From Rhytidiadelphus loreus (lineage: Eukaryota > Streptophyta > Bryopsida > Hypnales > Hylocomiaceae), in NCBI GenBank assembly GCA_947034895.1, contig OX344765.1, positions 22,945,001 to 23,009,000 of the forward strand: a DNA stretch of 64,000 nucleotides, given 5' to 3'. The position numbers and the translations under genes were made by a program. The notes under the pieces are model-generated. The model was not told the origin of the DNA, ran no database searches, and worked only from the letters and a program-made list of their open reading frames with translations. Shown here one piece after another: positions 50,160-61,584 of the stretch. The stretch's first letter is position 1, and the number at the start of each line of letters is the position of its first letter.

Positions 50160-53100
50160 AGAGGTTCCTAGGATCCTAATGACCCTCCCATGGCACCAAA
50201 AGACCTTAAAAATGAACCAGAGTCTCTCAAACACCTTCAAAAACAAGACAGTCTCTTGGTACCAAAAAATGACTCTTCATATTCCAAGAGTTTTTTATGT
50301 CAGCAAGAGTCTATCTAATGACATCTCCCAAATGAATGGAGAGTCACTTCTCCTAAAAAAGCTCTTTGGATCCAAGGTTTGGAGTCTTCTACGGTACAAA
50401 AGGTCTATCCAATGATATACCAAAAAAATTAAAAGATAGGCCTTTGGCAAAAAAAAAGGCTCTTCAAATTCAAAGAACCTTTCTTGGGTTCTTGGTAAAG
50501 TTCTTTACCACCAAGGAAGGGCTCTTCTGATCCAAGGAGTCATCCTTAGGTTTGGAGGAGTCTATCTTTGGAGAGCCCTTTAGCAATAAGGAAGGGCTCC
50601 TCAAATATGAAGATTCTTCCTTGGAAGAGCCCTTTGGCAAAAAAGAATGGCTCATTATATTTGAAGAGCCCTTCTTGGGTTCTTTTGAAGCCTTCCTTTG
50701 GGCTAAGAGGTACCTTCTATAGGATCCAATTAATCATATTTGGGTTCCAAAGAGCCTTTTGTTGGTTCAAAGGGACCTTTATAAAGATCCCAAAGCCTTC
50801 AAATGACTCCCCTCCCCTCAAAGGCATTGAGTCCACTGGGACCAAAAAATTACTTCTTGGATCCAAGAAACCTCTTCTAGCACCAAAAGTCTATCTAATG
50901 ATATACCCAATAATTTAAGGGAGATTCAATGGTATTAAAAAATGACTTTTTGAATTCAAAGTTTAGAGCCTTCTTTGGCACCAAGAGTCTATCTAATGAC
51001 AAATGGAAAAAAATTAAGAAAGTCTTTGGCACCAAAGAAAGGCTCCTTGATCTGTGTAGCCATTTAGAGTCCCTTACAACCTTCATTGAAAAACTCTTAG
51101 GAAATAAGAAATGGCTCCTTGGAATTCGAGGAGCCGTCTTCATGTTCCAAAGAACCTTCCATGGAAGAACCGAATGGCAACAAGGAAAGCCTCCTCGGAT
51201 ACAAGGAGCCTTTAGGGGTCCTTTAGAGCCTTCATTGGGAGAGCCCATGGGAACAAGGTAGGGCTTTTTGAAATCCAAGGAGCCTTCTTTAGAAGAGCCC
51301 TTTAGTATCAAAAAAAGCTCCTTGGATTCGAAGAGCCCTCTCAAGTTCTTTAGAGCCTTTATTAGAACAACCCTTGGAAACCAATGGAAGCCTTCTTAGA
51401 ATCTAAGGAGACTTTCTTGGCATTCAAGGAGCCTTATTTCAAAGAGCCCATTAGCACCAAAAAAAGGCTCCTCGGATTCAAGGAGCCTATTGGGATTTCT
51501 TAGAGCCTAAATTGGAAGAGCTTTTAGGAACCAAAAGAAGGCTTTTCGGAGGCTTTTCGGATTCCAAGGAACCTTCCTTGGGTTCCAAGAAGTCTCCTTT
51601 ACAAAAAATCTCTAGCACCAAAAATAGGCTCTTCGGAACCGAGAAGCTTTCATTTAGTTCCAAAGAGTCTCCCTTGGTTTTTGAGGAGCCTCCTTTACAA
51701 GAACTCTTTGACACCAACAATAGGCTCTTCAAATTCGAGAAGCCTCCCTTATAAGAACTCTTTGACACCAACAATAGGCCACTTCTCAAATTCGAGGAGC
51801 CTTTTTTGTCCTTGAAAGCCGTCATTCAAAAAGCTTTTGGGAACCAAAAGAAGGCTCCTCGGAATCAAGGAGTCTCTCTTGCAAGAACCCTTTGACACCA
51901 AAAATAGGCTCCTCAAAATCAACCAACATTTTTTGTCCTTGAAATCCTTTATTGAAAGAGCCTTTGTGAACCGAGAGAAGGCTCCTCAGAATCGAGGAGC
52001 CTTCCTTGGGTTTTGGGAAACCTCCCTTGATTTTCAAGGAGCCTCCCTTGCAAGAACCCTTTGACACCAAAAATAGTCTCCTCGAAACTAAGGAGCCTTC
52101 CTAAGGTTTTGAAGAGCCTCCCTATAAAAACTCTTTGGCACCAAAAATAGGCTCCTTGGAATCGAGAAGCCTTCCTTGAGTTCTTGTAAGAACTCTTTGG
52201 CACCAAGAATAGGCTCCTCGGAACCAAGGAGCCTTTTTTGTCCTTGAAAGCCTTCATTGAGAGAGTTTTAGGAACCAAAAGAAGGCTCCTCGGAATCGAG
52301 GAGCCTTCTTTGGGTTCCGAGGAGCCTCCCTTGGATTCCGAAGAGTCTTTCTTGCAAGAACCTTTTTACACCAAAAATAGGCTCCTTGGAACCGAGGAGC
52401 CTTCACTACTAGAAAATGATGTCCAAATCAACAAAAAATTAACAATTTTTTATAGTAGTCACTATTTTTCTACTAGTGCTTCCTTGCAAGAATCCTTTGG
52501 CACCAAAAATAGGCTTCTCGAATTCAAGGAGCCCTTTTTGTCCTTGAAAGCTTTCATTAAAAAAGCCTTTTAGGAATTGAAAGAAGGCTCCTCGGAATTG
52601 AGGAGCCTTCTTTGGGTTCCGAGGAGCCTCCCTTGGTTTTCGAAGAGCCTTCCTTGGTAGGCTCCTCGAAACCAAGGAGCCTTCTTTGAGTTTCAAAGAG
52701 CCTCCCTTGGAAGAATTCTTTGGCACTAAGAAAAGGCTCTTTGAATTCAAGGAGCCTTATGGGTCCTTTAGAGTCTTCATTGGGAGCCCTTGAAAATCGA
52801 AGGAGGGCTCCTTAAAATCCAAAGAGCCTTCCTTGGGTTCCAAAGAGCCTTCCTTGAGGAGCCCTTTGGCACCAAAGAAAGTCTTTTTAAATTCAAAGAG
52901 CCTTTTGGAGTTCCTTAAAGCCTTTATTGAAAGAGCCCTTTGGCACCAAGAATGGGCTCTTGGAGAGTTCCTTGGGTTCTAAAGAGTATTCTTTAGAAGA
53001 ACCCTTTGACACCAAGGAAAGGCTCCTTGGATCCAAGAAGCCTTTAGAGGTGCCTTAGAGTCTTCATTGGAGGAGCCTTGGGAACCAAAGGAGGGATCCT

Positions 53101-53780
53101 TAGAATTTGAAAAGCCTTCCTTGAGATTTAAGGAGCCTTACCTAGAAGAGCCCTTTGGCATTCCAAAAAGGATTTTGGATTTGAGGAATCTATTGAGGTT
53201 CTTTAGAGCCTTAATTGAATGAGCCCTTGGAACCAAGGGAGGGATCCTCCAAATCCAAAGAGCCTTCTTTGGAAGAGCCTTTGGATACTAAGGAGCCTTT
53301 GGGGGAGTCAGAGTCTTTTTTGGGAGAGCCTTTTGGCAACAAGGAAGGGCTCCTTGGATCTAAGGAGAAATCCTTGTGAAAAGTCTTCTGCACAAAAGAA
53401 GGTTAAGATTTCTATGGATACAAAGATCATTCGTTGGGTTTATTGAAGCCTTCCTTAGAAAGTCATTGTGGTACCAAAGAGTGACTTTTCATATCCGAGG
53501 AATCTTCCTTGGATTCTTGAGGAGCCTTCTATGGCACCTAGAGTCTATATAATGACATACCAAAGAAAATTATAAGAGAAACCTTTGATACTAAGAAACT
53601 GCTCCTCAAGATATGATGAGCTTTTTGTGACACCAAGACTCTATGTAATGCCATACCAAAAAGAAAAGAGAAAGCCCTTTGGCACCAAGGAAGGGCTTTT
53701 TGACACTCATGAGAGCTCTAGAGAGCCTTTCCTTAGCTTGAAGGGACCCTCACAAATCACAATGAATTAGAGATTTTCAA
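50160..53780. repeat. palindromic minisatellite, GGCTCCTCG-N4-CGAGGAGCC units
   Basis: Degenerate units of roughly 60-110 bp repeat the phrases TTTGGCACCAAAAATAGGCT, CTCGGAATCGAGGAGCC, TTCCTTGGGTTCC and CCTCCCTTGCAAGAA. The best hairpin (52284-52305) has 9-bp perfect arms and a 4-nt loop. At least twelve hairpins of this type lie between 51110 and 52690. Open frames on both strands (up to 149 codons, rich in Ser, Lys, Gly, Leu) are by-products of the repeat. Less regular units extend back to about 49140. Confidence 0.85.
52404..52478. mobile_element. 75-bp CACTA-type miniature inside the minisatellite
   Basis: CACTACTAGAAAA at the left, inverted as CACTAGTAGAAAAA at the right. CTT is duplicated (52401-52403, 52479-52481). 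The same TIR family is at 56505-56636. It is among the youngest insertions, at the deepest nesting level. Confidence 0.75.
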
Positions 53781-55589
53781 ATAATCTTTTCTATAAATAA
53801 AAAGAGGGTCCTTTAGCACCAAAAATTGTCTTTTAGATCCTAAGAGTTGTATGATGATTTTTTTTTTATTTTTTAAATATTTGAAAAAAAAATTTAATCA
53901 CAATTCTTATAATCCACGAAATTAACAAGAAGAGGGTCTTTGGCACCAAGAAATGACTCCTCCCATCTGAGAAGCCATCTATTGCATAAAAAAAGTTTAA
54001 TTTTAAGAAAAAATTGAATTTAAAACCAAAATTGCAATTCTATATACTCTTCAAATTAATAGAAGGAAGGTTTTTTTGCACCTAAAATTGACTCCTTATA
54101 TTTGAGGAGCCATCTACTATTTAGTAGTAGTCTAGATCTAGTAGCCCTATTCCGACCCTATTCTTCCCCTAATGATATCTATCTAACAATTTATAGTCAA
54201 GACACATGTGTTTAGAGTTGGTTAAATAATGGTCAATTGGAGTAGGTGACATAGGCCTTATTGGACTAATTAGTTCAAAGTGGGAGTGGTATTTGGCACC
54301 CTAAGGATGACTCAAATCATTTGTAAAATTGTAAACATCAAAAGAATACATACAAAAAGACAAATGTGTGGACAATGGTAATATAATTTGTGCATTCCAT
54401 GTGCATGGGAGTTATAAAAAAAATAGATGGAGATAATCATAGGATTCTAGAGCATGTATTGCAATGTGTAAATAAGGCCTTTCCTAGGTGGATGATGATA
54501 TGGATGAAACTAATTCATACATCATCCCTCTGGTAGTACCTTTTTTGTTGCAAGAGAGGCTAGAGTATTATTCTTGGACTTACCTACAACATTTGAAAGC
54601 TAAATCAACTGCCTTAAAATAAAGGTTTTGTAAAAACAAATTGATTTTTTAAAATTCTATTTGTAATAATTTATATTTTAGTAATTTTGACATTACTACT
54701 TTTGGATTTGACATCACTATTTATCACTCTAACATGTCTATTTTTAATTAACAAAAATCTTATTGAGTGCTCAAATTTAAATGCTTGTCGCTCAACACTC
54801 ATTGCTTGTTGTTCCTCGCTCTAGCATCATTGTCCAAGGATGTACATATTCTCAGAATAATTAATAAACCAACATCTTCAATAAAGGAAAAGTCAGGTTC
54901 CAAAGAGTCTCACTGTAAGAACAAAAAAGCTAACCCCAATATATGGAGGAAAGCTTGAGGTTCATGAGGAGGTGGTGGAAAAAAAATTGGTCTATAAAGT
55001 CAATGTTCTTCAATGAAAGGTTTTGAAATCACAAAAAGAAATTAATGAACCATTGTAGAATTGATTGTTATATTTCTCCAGATGAACCTTAATAGTATTA
55101 TTTGGTTCCAATGACCCCTAAACCACAATTAAACTACAATATAGGATTAGTTGTTATATTTTTCTAAATGAACCTTGAAGATGCTATTCGGTTCCGAGGA
55201 GCATTAAACTAGCCTCAAAATAGTTAACAAAGTTTTGTGGTCAACAATGCAAATCCTAATGATTTTTGTAAATTTTTGTTTTTGAAAATAAATATTCAAA
55301 AAATTACACTCTATTTTCTTGGACATCTACTATAATGTGAAAATCAAGCCTTTCTTGGATGGATGATGAATGGATGACATGGATGAAGTTCATTTGTACA
55401 TGGATGAATGGATGTCCCTTCATACAACATTTGATTTCAACATTGATTATTTTAAATTAAAAAATTCCAAATTTCTTTTGCAATTTTTTCTATTTTGGAT
55501 TTCTGACATTTCTATATTGGGGTCTGACAATACTATTTATTACCCTAATATGTCTATTTTTAGTAAAAATCATTGCAATGAATGCTCAA
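53781..55589. other. AT-rich interior of the 7-kb element
   Basis: A few decayed minisatellite phrases continue to about 54110. Beyond, short runs (AATTTGACATCACTATTTAT, CTAATATGTCTATTTTTAGTA) recur near 49900 and 55520, so the right part partly mirrors or duplicates the left. No gene. Confidence 0.45.
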
Positions 55590-56504
55590 ATCCAATCGCT
55601 CATCGCTCAATGCTCAACGCTCGTTGCTCCCCGCTCACACTCTAGCGTCGTTGTGTATGCAAGAGCCACATATGACTTTCATGGAGGCCCATGGTTTAGC
55701 AATGTTGCATTGCAGATGGAAGATCTTGAACATTTCCCTTATACTTGTTATGTAGAGGTTCGTCTCTTCCTTCATTGTGCTAATTGTCAGCAAAAGACAG
55801 AGCATGGGTACACAAAGGTGACCTTAGATCTTGCATTTGTGCATCTATATTATGTATTGGACTCAAACATATTGAGCACCATCACACAATGCACAGAAAT
55901 TTCTTGGTCATTACCTCAAAACCTGGGCATGAGTGAAACTACTAGGAGGCAAATTCAATTGTCTAAGTACTTTTTAGTTGACATTCAAAAGATTTTGAAA
56001 GTTGTACAGGTTATTCCACATTTTGGAGACTAGCTTTGTGATGTTGACCGATATTTTGTTAATAAATGGAAGTTCTAAGATTTTGGTTTTTATATGATCT
56101 ACTATTTTCATTAAGCATCTACTTTTGTATGCTTAGAAAATACGGGGGAAAATATTGATGCATGTCGTAACATAATGTTTCAACATTGTTAAAAGCTACC
56201 AAAACAATACTAAATTATAAATAATTTCAATTATACCATTATGTTGTTGAACTCAAGTTTACTAAAATTATAGTAGATTGTTATTGATCCAAGTGCTTGA
56301 ATAGCATTGGTGCATCTTCTAACATGATATTGTTTCAACATTGATTTAGAATTCCAAAAATCAACATTATATACAACCACAATAATGCCATGATATTAAT
56401 ATGTCATTGAACTCGTGTTAATGTAGAATTGGATTGACATTGATTCAATAACCTAACAACTTTCACCATCAATGTATTTGAATAATCAAGTTGTTACAAC
56501 ATTA

Positions 56505-56636
56505 CACTAGTAGAAAATCTTGCCCAATTTGTTGTTTTGGTCGCGTTGATCATCAATAAATTTCTGTTGATCAACAAAAATTTGTTGGTGATCAACGTGA
56601 CCAAAACAATAGATTGGGCAGGATTTTCTACTAGTG
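56505..56636. mobile_element. 132-bp CACTA-type MITE, near-perfect hairpin
   Basis: CACTAGTAGAAAATCTTGCC pairs with its inverse CACTAGTAGAAAATCCTGCC. TTA flanks both sides (56502-56504, 56637-56639). The arms continue through TTTTGGTC[G/A]CGTTGATCA almost to the centre. Confidence 0.8.
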
Positions 56637-56948
56637 TTACAACAATCTTGTATCAAAAAATTTGTAAAAGCATTGACATGAAACTTTGAGATTATTTTAA
56701 CAGTTTTATGATTCCATCATTAGATCAATCTATATGTGATAAAGCCACTTCCACATTGTATCAATAATTGTTTCAAATAGTGACATGTCAATATTTGAAC
56801 AAGGCCATTGAATCAATAACCTAGTGCTACATAAGAGTTAACACTTCTCCAATGTACATGAGTATTTTTTTTATCAACATTAAATCAACAATCATGTTAG
56901 AACAATATTGTATCAATATTGTTTGCCAAAGGTCTTTTTTGAGATGAT

Positions 56949-57772
56949 GGCTAATACCCGGGCCAAAAAGTGAGGACTACCGACTATTAACCTTGCTTAA
57001 GAGAATTTTTTTAATGCACCCGCCCCTCGTTGCTATCGAAGTTTGCAGTGGCGCGCTTGCCTTCTGGAGAGCTGCATGGTTACTCACTTACTCCATTACT
57101 CAAGCCACTCTCCAATCTCCGCCTGTCCCGCTTCCACAAGCTTGGGCGCTAGCTCGTAGTTGAGCGGCTCCTACTTGGCCAACGGCCCAGCCCACTGCTA
57201 CAACCGGCATCCCTAGTGGCCAAGTGCCCCATGTCCCGAAATTCCCGATTCCCGAACCCGACTGCAAGCACGAGTCCGTTGCCAAAGGGATCCCTTAGAC
57301 CCTCACTCACTTTGTCCTTGGCTCCCACACTAGTGCATTCTTGCATTTTTCTTGGACCCCCTCTTCTCTACTGAGTACTGACTTACTAAGTCTCCTCTTG
57401 TGCTCTAGTAATCCAGACGTCCATTCTTTTAGTGAATACAGTCTCCAAAGTCCACCCTACCTAGTGTCCACGTGAAATCGCTATTTGATACCCTACTGTC
57501 GTGCTTCCGTACTGTTACTATTGTGCTGAACTGCTGATGTGTTGGTGTTTGGAGGACTGTGAGCTTGGACATGTCGTTGAAATATTATTTGTGCTAGAGA
57601 CTTGGAATATATTACTGCTAAAGGTCGAGTCTTGCTGCTAAGCGATTATATATATTGATAATACTAGTGTTGATCTACCTCAAGTATCACAAGAGTACAA
57701 CTCTTTTGAACTTCTACAAGCCTCAAAGAAGTATTTCTAACCTTTTTTTTTTGTGCTTCTAAGTTTTGCTTC
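56949..57772 (+). other. GC-richer 5' region of the hAT transposase
   Basis: Composition is unusually GC-rich at 57000-57520 for this window, then becomes AT-rich before the transposase start. It is probably leader and promoter of the hAT gene. Small minus-strand open frames here look spurious. Confidence 0.4.
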
Positions 57773-59986
57773 ATGGCTAAACGGCAAAAGAGCATGAGAG
57801 ATATGTTCTTGAAGGTTGGATCTAGTGGAGATGTGCGTGAATCTAATTCTTTACCACCCATCACACCTCCTCACAAAGAATCTAATGACATTGAAAAAAC
57901 AAATTTAGAGTGGAAAGATTCTTAGTATGCATTGGATGATTGGATGGAGTTCAATTGTGATTTGAGGAGGGTTTTTTGTAAGATTTTTAAGGAAGGTGGA
58001 GGTAAATTTGCATATGCAACTGAGGGGTTCACAAACATTAAGATTTCGGCATTGCAAGACCATAATAAAACTGTAGAACACCAGAAACTAGCTTGGGCAA
58101 AACATGGGGGGCAAAAAGCTTTGCAAAAGACTGTTGCAACTGCAAACCGTAGTTGTAATGAAGCAATGGTAACCCTCTTTAAGGCTGCATATTTTATGGG
58201 GAAGGAAAGTCTACCTTCCCACAAATTTCCAAGTTTATGTCATCTTCTTCTTTCTTGTCAAGCTCCCATCACCGAAATTTTTTATTATGATGAGAAATCA
58301 TGTGTTGAAATGGTGTTTAGGCTTTCTTCTGTTGTTCAAAAGAAAGTTCTAAAGAGGGTGAGGGATTCAAAAAAATTTAGCTTGATGATTGACAAATCTA
58401 CTGATATTTCTTTAAAAGGGTACCTTGTAGTTTTTGCTACTTTTTTAGAGGCTAGTCTTCCTATCACTGCATTCTTGGGTTTATTGTGGATTGAAGGTGG
58501 AAAAAAGGATTCTAAAATTATATTTGACACTCTTGTGGCTGCTACGAAGACATGGAGTCTAAATCTCAATAACTGTGTTGGATTTGGATCAGATGGAGCT
58601 CATACCATGGTTGGAAAAAATACCGATGTAGCAGCAAGATTGAAAAAGGTGAATCTGTTCTTCACTTCCAATCATTGTGTAGCTCATAGAACTAATCTAG
58701 TTGCCCTAGAGGCCTTAAAAAATGAAGGTTGTAAAGAAATGTCTACTACAGTAGATTCCATGTTAAATGCTTTGGCTGCTCACTTTAAAAATTCATCCAA
58801 AATAAAATCTGCCTTACAAACCCTTCAAAGTGAATTAAATGATGCTCAGAAAACCCTTAAAAGGTACCATTAAATACGTTGGCTATCGAGGTGGCAAGTA
58901 GTGACCACGTTGTGTGATTCTTTAGAATCCATCCTCATTTATTTACGTGATAATTCTTCGAATGATGATGCTAACATTCCTGACTTATTCACCAAATTGT
59001 GTGACTTCAAATTCATTTATGTTCTATACTTTTTGGCTAATATTCTACAAATGCTTTCGAAATTGTCCAAGATTTTTCAATCTAAACTTGTTGATATTTC
59101 CATTATTGGCTCTATTGTGAAAACAAAGATTGCAAGTATTAGAATGTGTTTCCTTCTTGATTCTTGTGATTTAAATCAAGATACGTTTAATCCTACTATA
59201 GGTTTTCATATCCTCCCGGAATTTGGCCTCCTAGGTGGTTACCTCTGTCGCTTGTCTAGTGAAATTAGGGAATCTAAATTTCAGAGTGTTGAAATGACTA
59301 GGGATCCTACAAGTGCTAACCTCGAGGTTGCCCTAACATTTCAAAAATGTTATGCAGAAGCAGTTTATTTGGCTTTGGAAGTTCGATTTGAAAACAATGA
59401 TGTGATTGATGTTTTCAAAGTTTTTAACCCCGTTTACATGTCTCATAGACAAATTGGTTTGGCATCATGGGGAATTGTAGAACTTGATTTGCTTTTGCAA
59501 CAGTATGAGCAATAAAAAAACAAAGGAAGAAGAACTTTTCTTCCCTTGGTAGATGCAACAGCTTGTAAGCAAGAGTTTTTTGCTTTCAAGTTGCAAGGAA
59601 GTATGGAGTGGATAGACAAAACTTTTGGAGATATATGGGCTTCAATTAGTTGGAGTTCATCTTTGAAATTGAAGTATCCTAATCTACTAACCTTTGCTGA
59701 AATTGCTAAGTGTTAGTGTGTGAGTATTGCGACATGTAAAAAGGCATTTTTAATGCAAAATAACATCAAGCAGAAACTCCGAAATCGTATGACAACATCC
59801 AATTTGGATAGTGTCATGTGATTGGCCTTGGAAGGACCTGACAAAGACTATAACAATATTATAGAGGAAGCCATTGTCTTGTGGAAGAATTCCTCTAAGT
59901 TTCGTCATTTGTATGCAAATCTAGAGCAATACCTCGCCGGGGCAACAAAAGAAACATATGAAGAAGGAGAAGTTGGTACCTCCTAA
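57773..59986 (+). pseudogene. hAT transposase (DUF4371/ZNF862-like), five nonsense codons, no frameshift
   Basis: ATG at 57773 opens a single frame of 737 codons to TAA 59984-59986, interrupted by TAG 57923, TAA 58871, TAA 59513, TAG 59714 and TGA 59819. The N-terminus MAKRQKSMRDMFLKV is typical of this hAT group. KKFSLMIDKSTDIS and GFGSDGAHTMVGK carry the first two acidic catalytic positions, and HCVAHRTNLVALEA follows. RWLSRWQ follows the second stop. A C-terminal hAT dimerisation segment (KKAFLMQNNIKQKLRNRM) lies near 59740-59805. It sits inside the hAT ends in the expected orientation, so it is almost certainly the element's own gene. Confidence 0.9.
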
Positions 59987-60349
59987 AAACTCATTTGATT
60001 TTTGCAACCTTTTCATGACCATCCTCAACTCCATATTGCATGGGTTGGGAGGATCCTTGGCCTTCTAATGGTGAAGGGCTTTGTCAGGTTCAATTCCTGC
60101 TAAGGATGTAATATTCATTAGTACTTTGTTTTCAACTTGATTTTCTATGTATTATAGGAATTTTGCAATTTAGCCAATATCAATTTCAATTTGGAGGAAA
60201 TTAGCCGGTGAAAAATTGAAATTGGAGGAAATAAACCGGTACTTCTTGTGATTCAAAGGATGCAACCGGTGCCCATTGAAAAATACCCGGTTAATTTTCG
60301 TGGAAGGAGGAAATAGGCTGGAGGAACTCCAAAAATTTCCCGAACACTG

Positions 60350-60383
60350 CTTTGTAGTTTTGTTTCGTTTCCTATTCTCAACA
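60350..60383 (+). repeat. 3' LTR of the copia element, terminal part
   Basis: CTTTGTAG (target duplication) followed by TTTTGTTTCGTTTCCTATTC and TCAACA matches the last 34 bp of the 5' LTR with two changes. Confidence 0.88.
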
Positions 60384-61584
60384 TAAACAACATTTTACTT
60401 TAGAAACTGTGGAACGCTTGTCCTGTGACTCCTGTCGATTGCAGATGCCACTACCTTCAGTTATTACAGGAAAGGAGTTCTTCAGAATAGAAGGTGAGAT
60501 TTCCCAAAGTCACACACACAGACACACTTGCTTCTTTCTTACCTCCAATGAAACACGTTTCACACCAAAAGAAAGGGCGATGCTAATCCCAACTGAAAAG
60601 ACTGAGTTCACTGAACTAAAGATGGAAACCATCCAGCACCTGGAACCTGCCTTTCGTATGCATCAAAAATAGGTAAAAGCATGGCTTATTACTATAATGG
60701 TAGTATCATTTATAGTATCAGTAGTATCAGTAGAATCCATGGAGCGATTAATGCGTTGAACTTTATAATTAGCGCTCCCTCCACTTTCTCTTTACAGAGC
60801 CGATTGCCAACCTGGGAGCTAGCTAGCACAGTGTTCGTGACGCGCCTCTCGATCAGTTTACTAGCTAGTAGCCACATGAACCTCGGTCCCAAGTTGCCTC
60901 CAATCCATACCCTCATCGATTGATCTCCATCACGGTTCACTTTAATCCCCCTTCACTCCTTCTCAAGACTCGCACCTTAAGTCGCAACTTACGGGATGCA
61001 AGCTAGAACGCGCATTCGGCATTCTCAGGTCTAGTACTCGTACTTCGCAAGTGTACTGCAGCATCAGATTAACATTACTGCAGGAGTTCAGTCTGTACTA
61101 CAACACAGCGTGATGTTCAGTTATTCAGACCTGCAGGAATTCGAATGAAGGTGTTGAAGGTGAACTTCATGGACCGCTAGCTGTACGTGTTGCAGATCGA
61201 TCGATGTGTACAGGACACTGAAACTTAGATATCTACTGTAGATCCGCACTGGATCGATATTGTGAGTTCGTGACTGTAGGGATGATCGATGTAGGCTACG
61301 GAGTCAGAAGCGCAGTGAGGGAGACTATATGTCTCTGGTACCCGGCTTGCAATTTGCGGTTTGATTCACGGTACTGTTGCCATCGGGGAAAATTTGTGCA
61401 TGCCACTGTTTTTATTGTTTGCTGCTAGCTCTCCCCTGCTTGTCCCGGTTTCGAGTGCAAATAATTAATCGGGAAACTCCTGATACACAAGTTTCCCGGA
61501 AAGGAGATCAGGAAGTGTCCCGTTAACTAGTGTATCTAGCTCTGGAAGTTCTAGATCAATCTGCGAGTTTCTGGATTGTTGGCG
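60384..61584 (+). promoter_or_regulatory. upstream region of the copper radical oxidase gene
   Basis: Unique DNA of balanced composition begins right after the copia LTR, about 1.2 kb before the oxidase start. It contains clusters of GATCGAT and CTAGCTAG-type palindromic 6-8-mers (60820-60870, 61195-61255). Open frames of 76-87 codons here overlap on both strands and are not supported. No TATA box is certain. Confidence 0.4.

Larger units (their letters stand above)
48639..55654. mobile_element. 7.0-kb non-autonomous hAT-like element filled with minisatellite
   Basis: GTATGCAA is duplicated at 48631-48638 and 55655-55662. One copy restores the reading frame of the host exon, which confirms the 8-bp target. 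The left end is CAGGGTTGCTAAAG; the right end is diverged (rc begins ACAACGACGCTAGAG). Subterminal arrays of GAGCGATGA/GAGCGACGAGCGTTGAGC-like 7-8-mers occur in inverted orientation (48656-48712, 55590-55640). The interior is the palindromic minisatellite plus AT-rich DNA, with no transposase. Confidence 0.8.
48263..56033 (+). pseudogene. transposase-C-terminus-like gene split by a 7-kb insertion
   Basis: An exon ending at 48401 (AQSEVREHLYEALRAYEVAH, donor GTAATC) joins in phase to an exon starting at 48563 (VFGMIKAVAIPPGPRDDYGD). That exon is cut at MYA by the element 48639-55654 and resumes in frame at 55663 with RATYDFHGGPWFSN. It ends near 56033, followed by decayed in-frame text to about 56075. 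The order FSNVAL, CYVEVRLFLHC, LAFVHLYYVLD, KVVQVIPHFGD resembles C-terminal parts of CACTA/KDZ-type plant transposases as I remember them. N-terminal exons are not identified. Confidence 0.5.
43999..56948. mobile_element. candidate large transposon nested in the hAT element
   Basis: ATCATCTCAAA at 43999-44009 is inverted at 56938-56948. Just inside both ends are AT-rich tracts full of short CAACATT/AATGTTG motifs (44020-44420, 56150-56930), as in subterminal regions of large transposons. Two spliced pseudogenes in opposite orientations lie between. The plus one resembles a transposase C-terminus. No target duplication was found, so the boundaries are inference. Confidence 0.4.
43794..60349 (+). 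mobile_element. 16.6-kb hAT transposon inserted in the copia 3' LTR
   Basis: CTTTGTAG stands at 43786-43793 and again at 60350-60357, and the LTR sequence continues across the gap, so the boundaries are exact. The left end is CAATGATAAAA and the right end, reverse complemented, is CAGTGTTCGGGAAA; CA(A/G)TG ends with an 8-bp duplication define hAT. A matching transposase pseudogene lies at 57773-59986. Without a probable further insertion (43999-56948) it would be about 3.6 kb, a usual size for an autonomous hAT element. Confidence 0.88.
35457..60383 (+). mobile_element. degraded Ty1/copia LTR retrotransposon with nested insertions
   Basis: The LTRs begin TGTTAAG and end CTCAACA. The 5' LTR is 35457-35685. 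The 3' LTR starts at 43589, is split by a hAT element, and ends at 60383. The two LTRs differ at about 20 of ~228 aligned positions plus a 2-bp indel, so the insertion is old. A purine tract AAGGAGGAA (43580-43588) precedes the 3' LTR. Removing nested elements leaves roughly 4 kb with gag, integrase, reverse transcriptase and RNase H traces in copia order. Flanks GAAAT and TAAAC do not form a 5-bp duplication. Confidence 0.88.

Noticed and set aside
50470..52750. Open frames of up to 149 codons on both strands across the minisatellite
   Set aside because: They exist because the repeat unit is stop-poor in several frames. Sequences are repetitive Ser/Lys/Gly/Leu text without domain or start context.
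57100..57346. Small minus-strand frames in the GC-rich stretch
   Set aside because: Overlapping frames with Gly/Val/Trp-rich text upstream of the hAT transposase, no start context or homology recognised.
35452..60388. 5-bp target duplication around the copia element
   Set aside because: GAAAT on the left and TAAAC on the right do not match. The element is old, or the flanks were altered.
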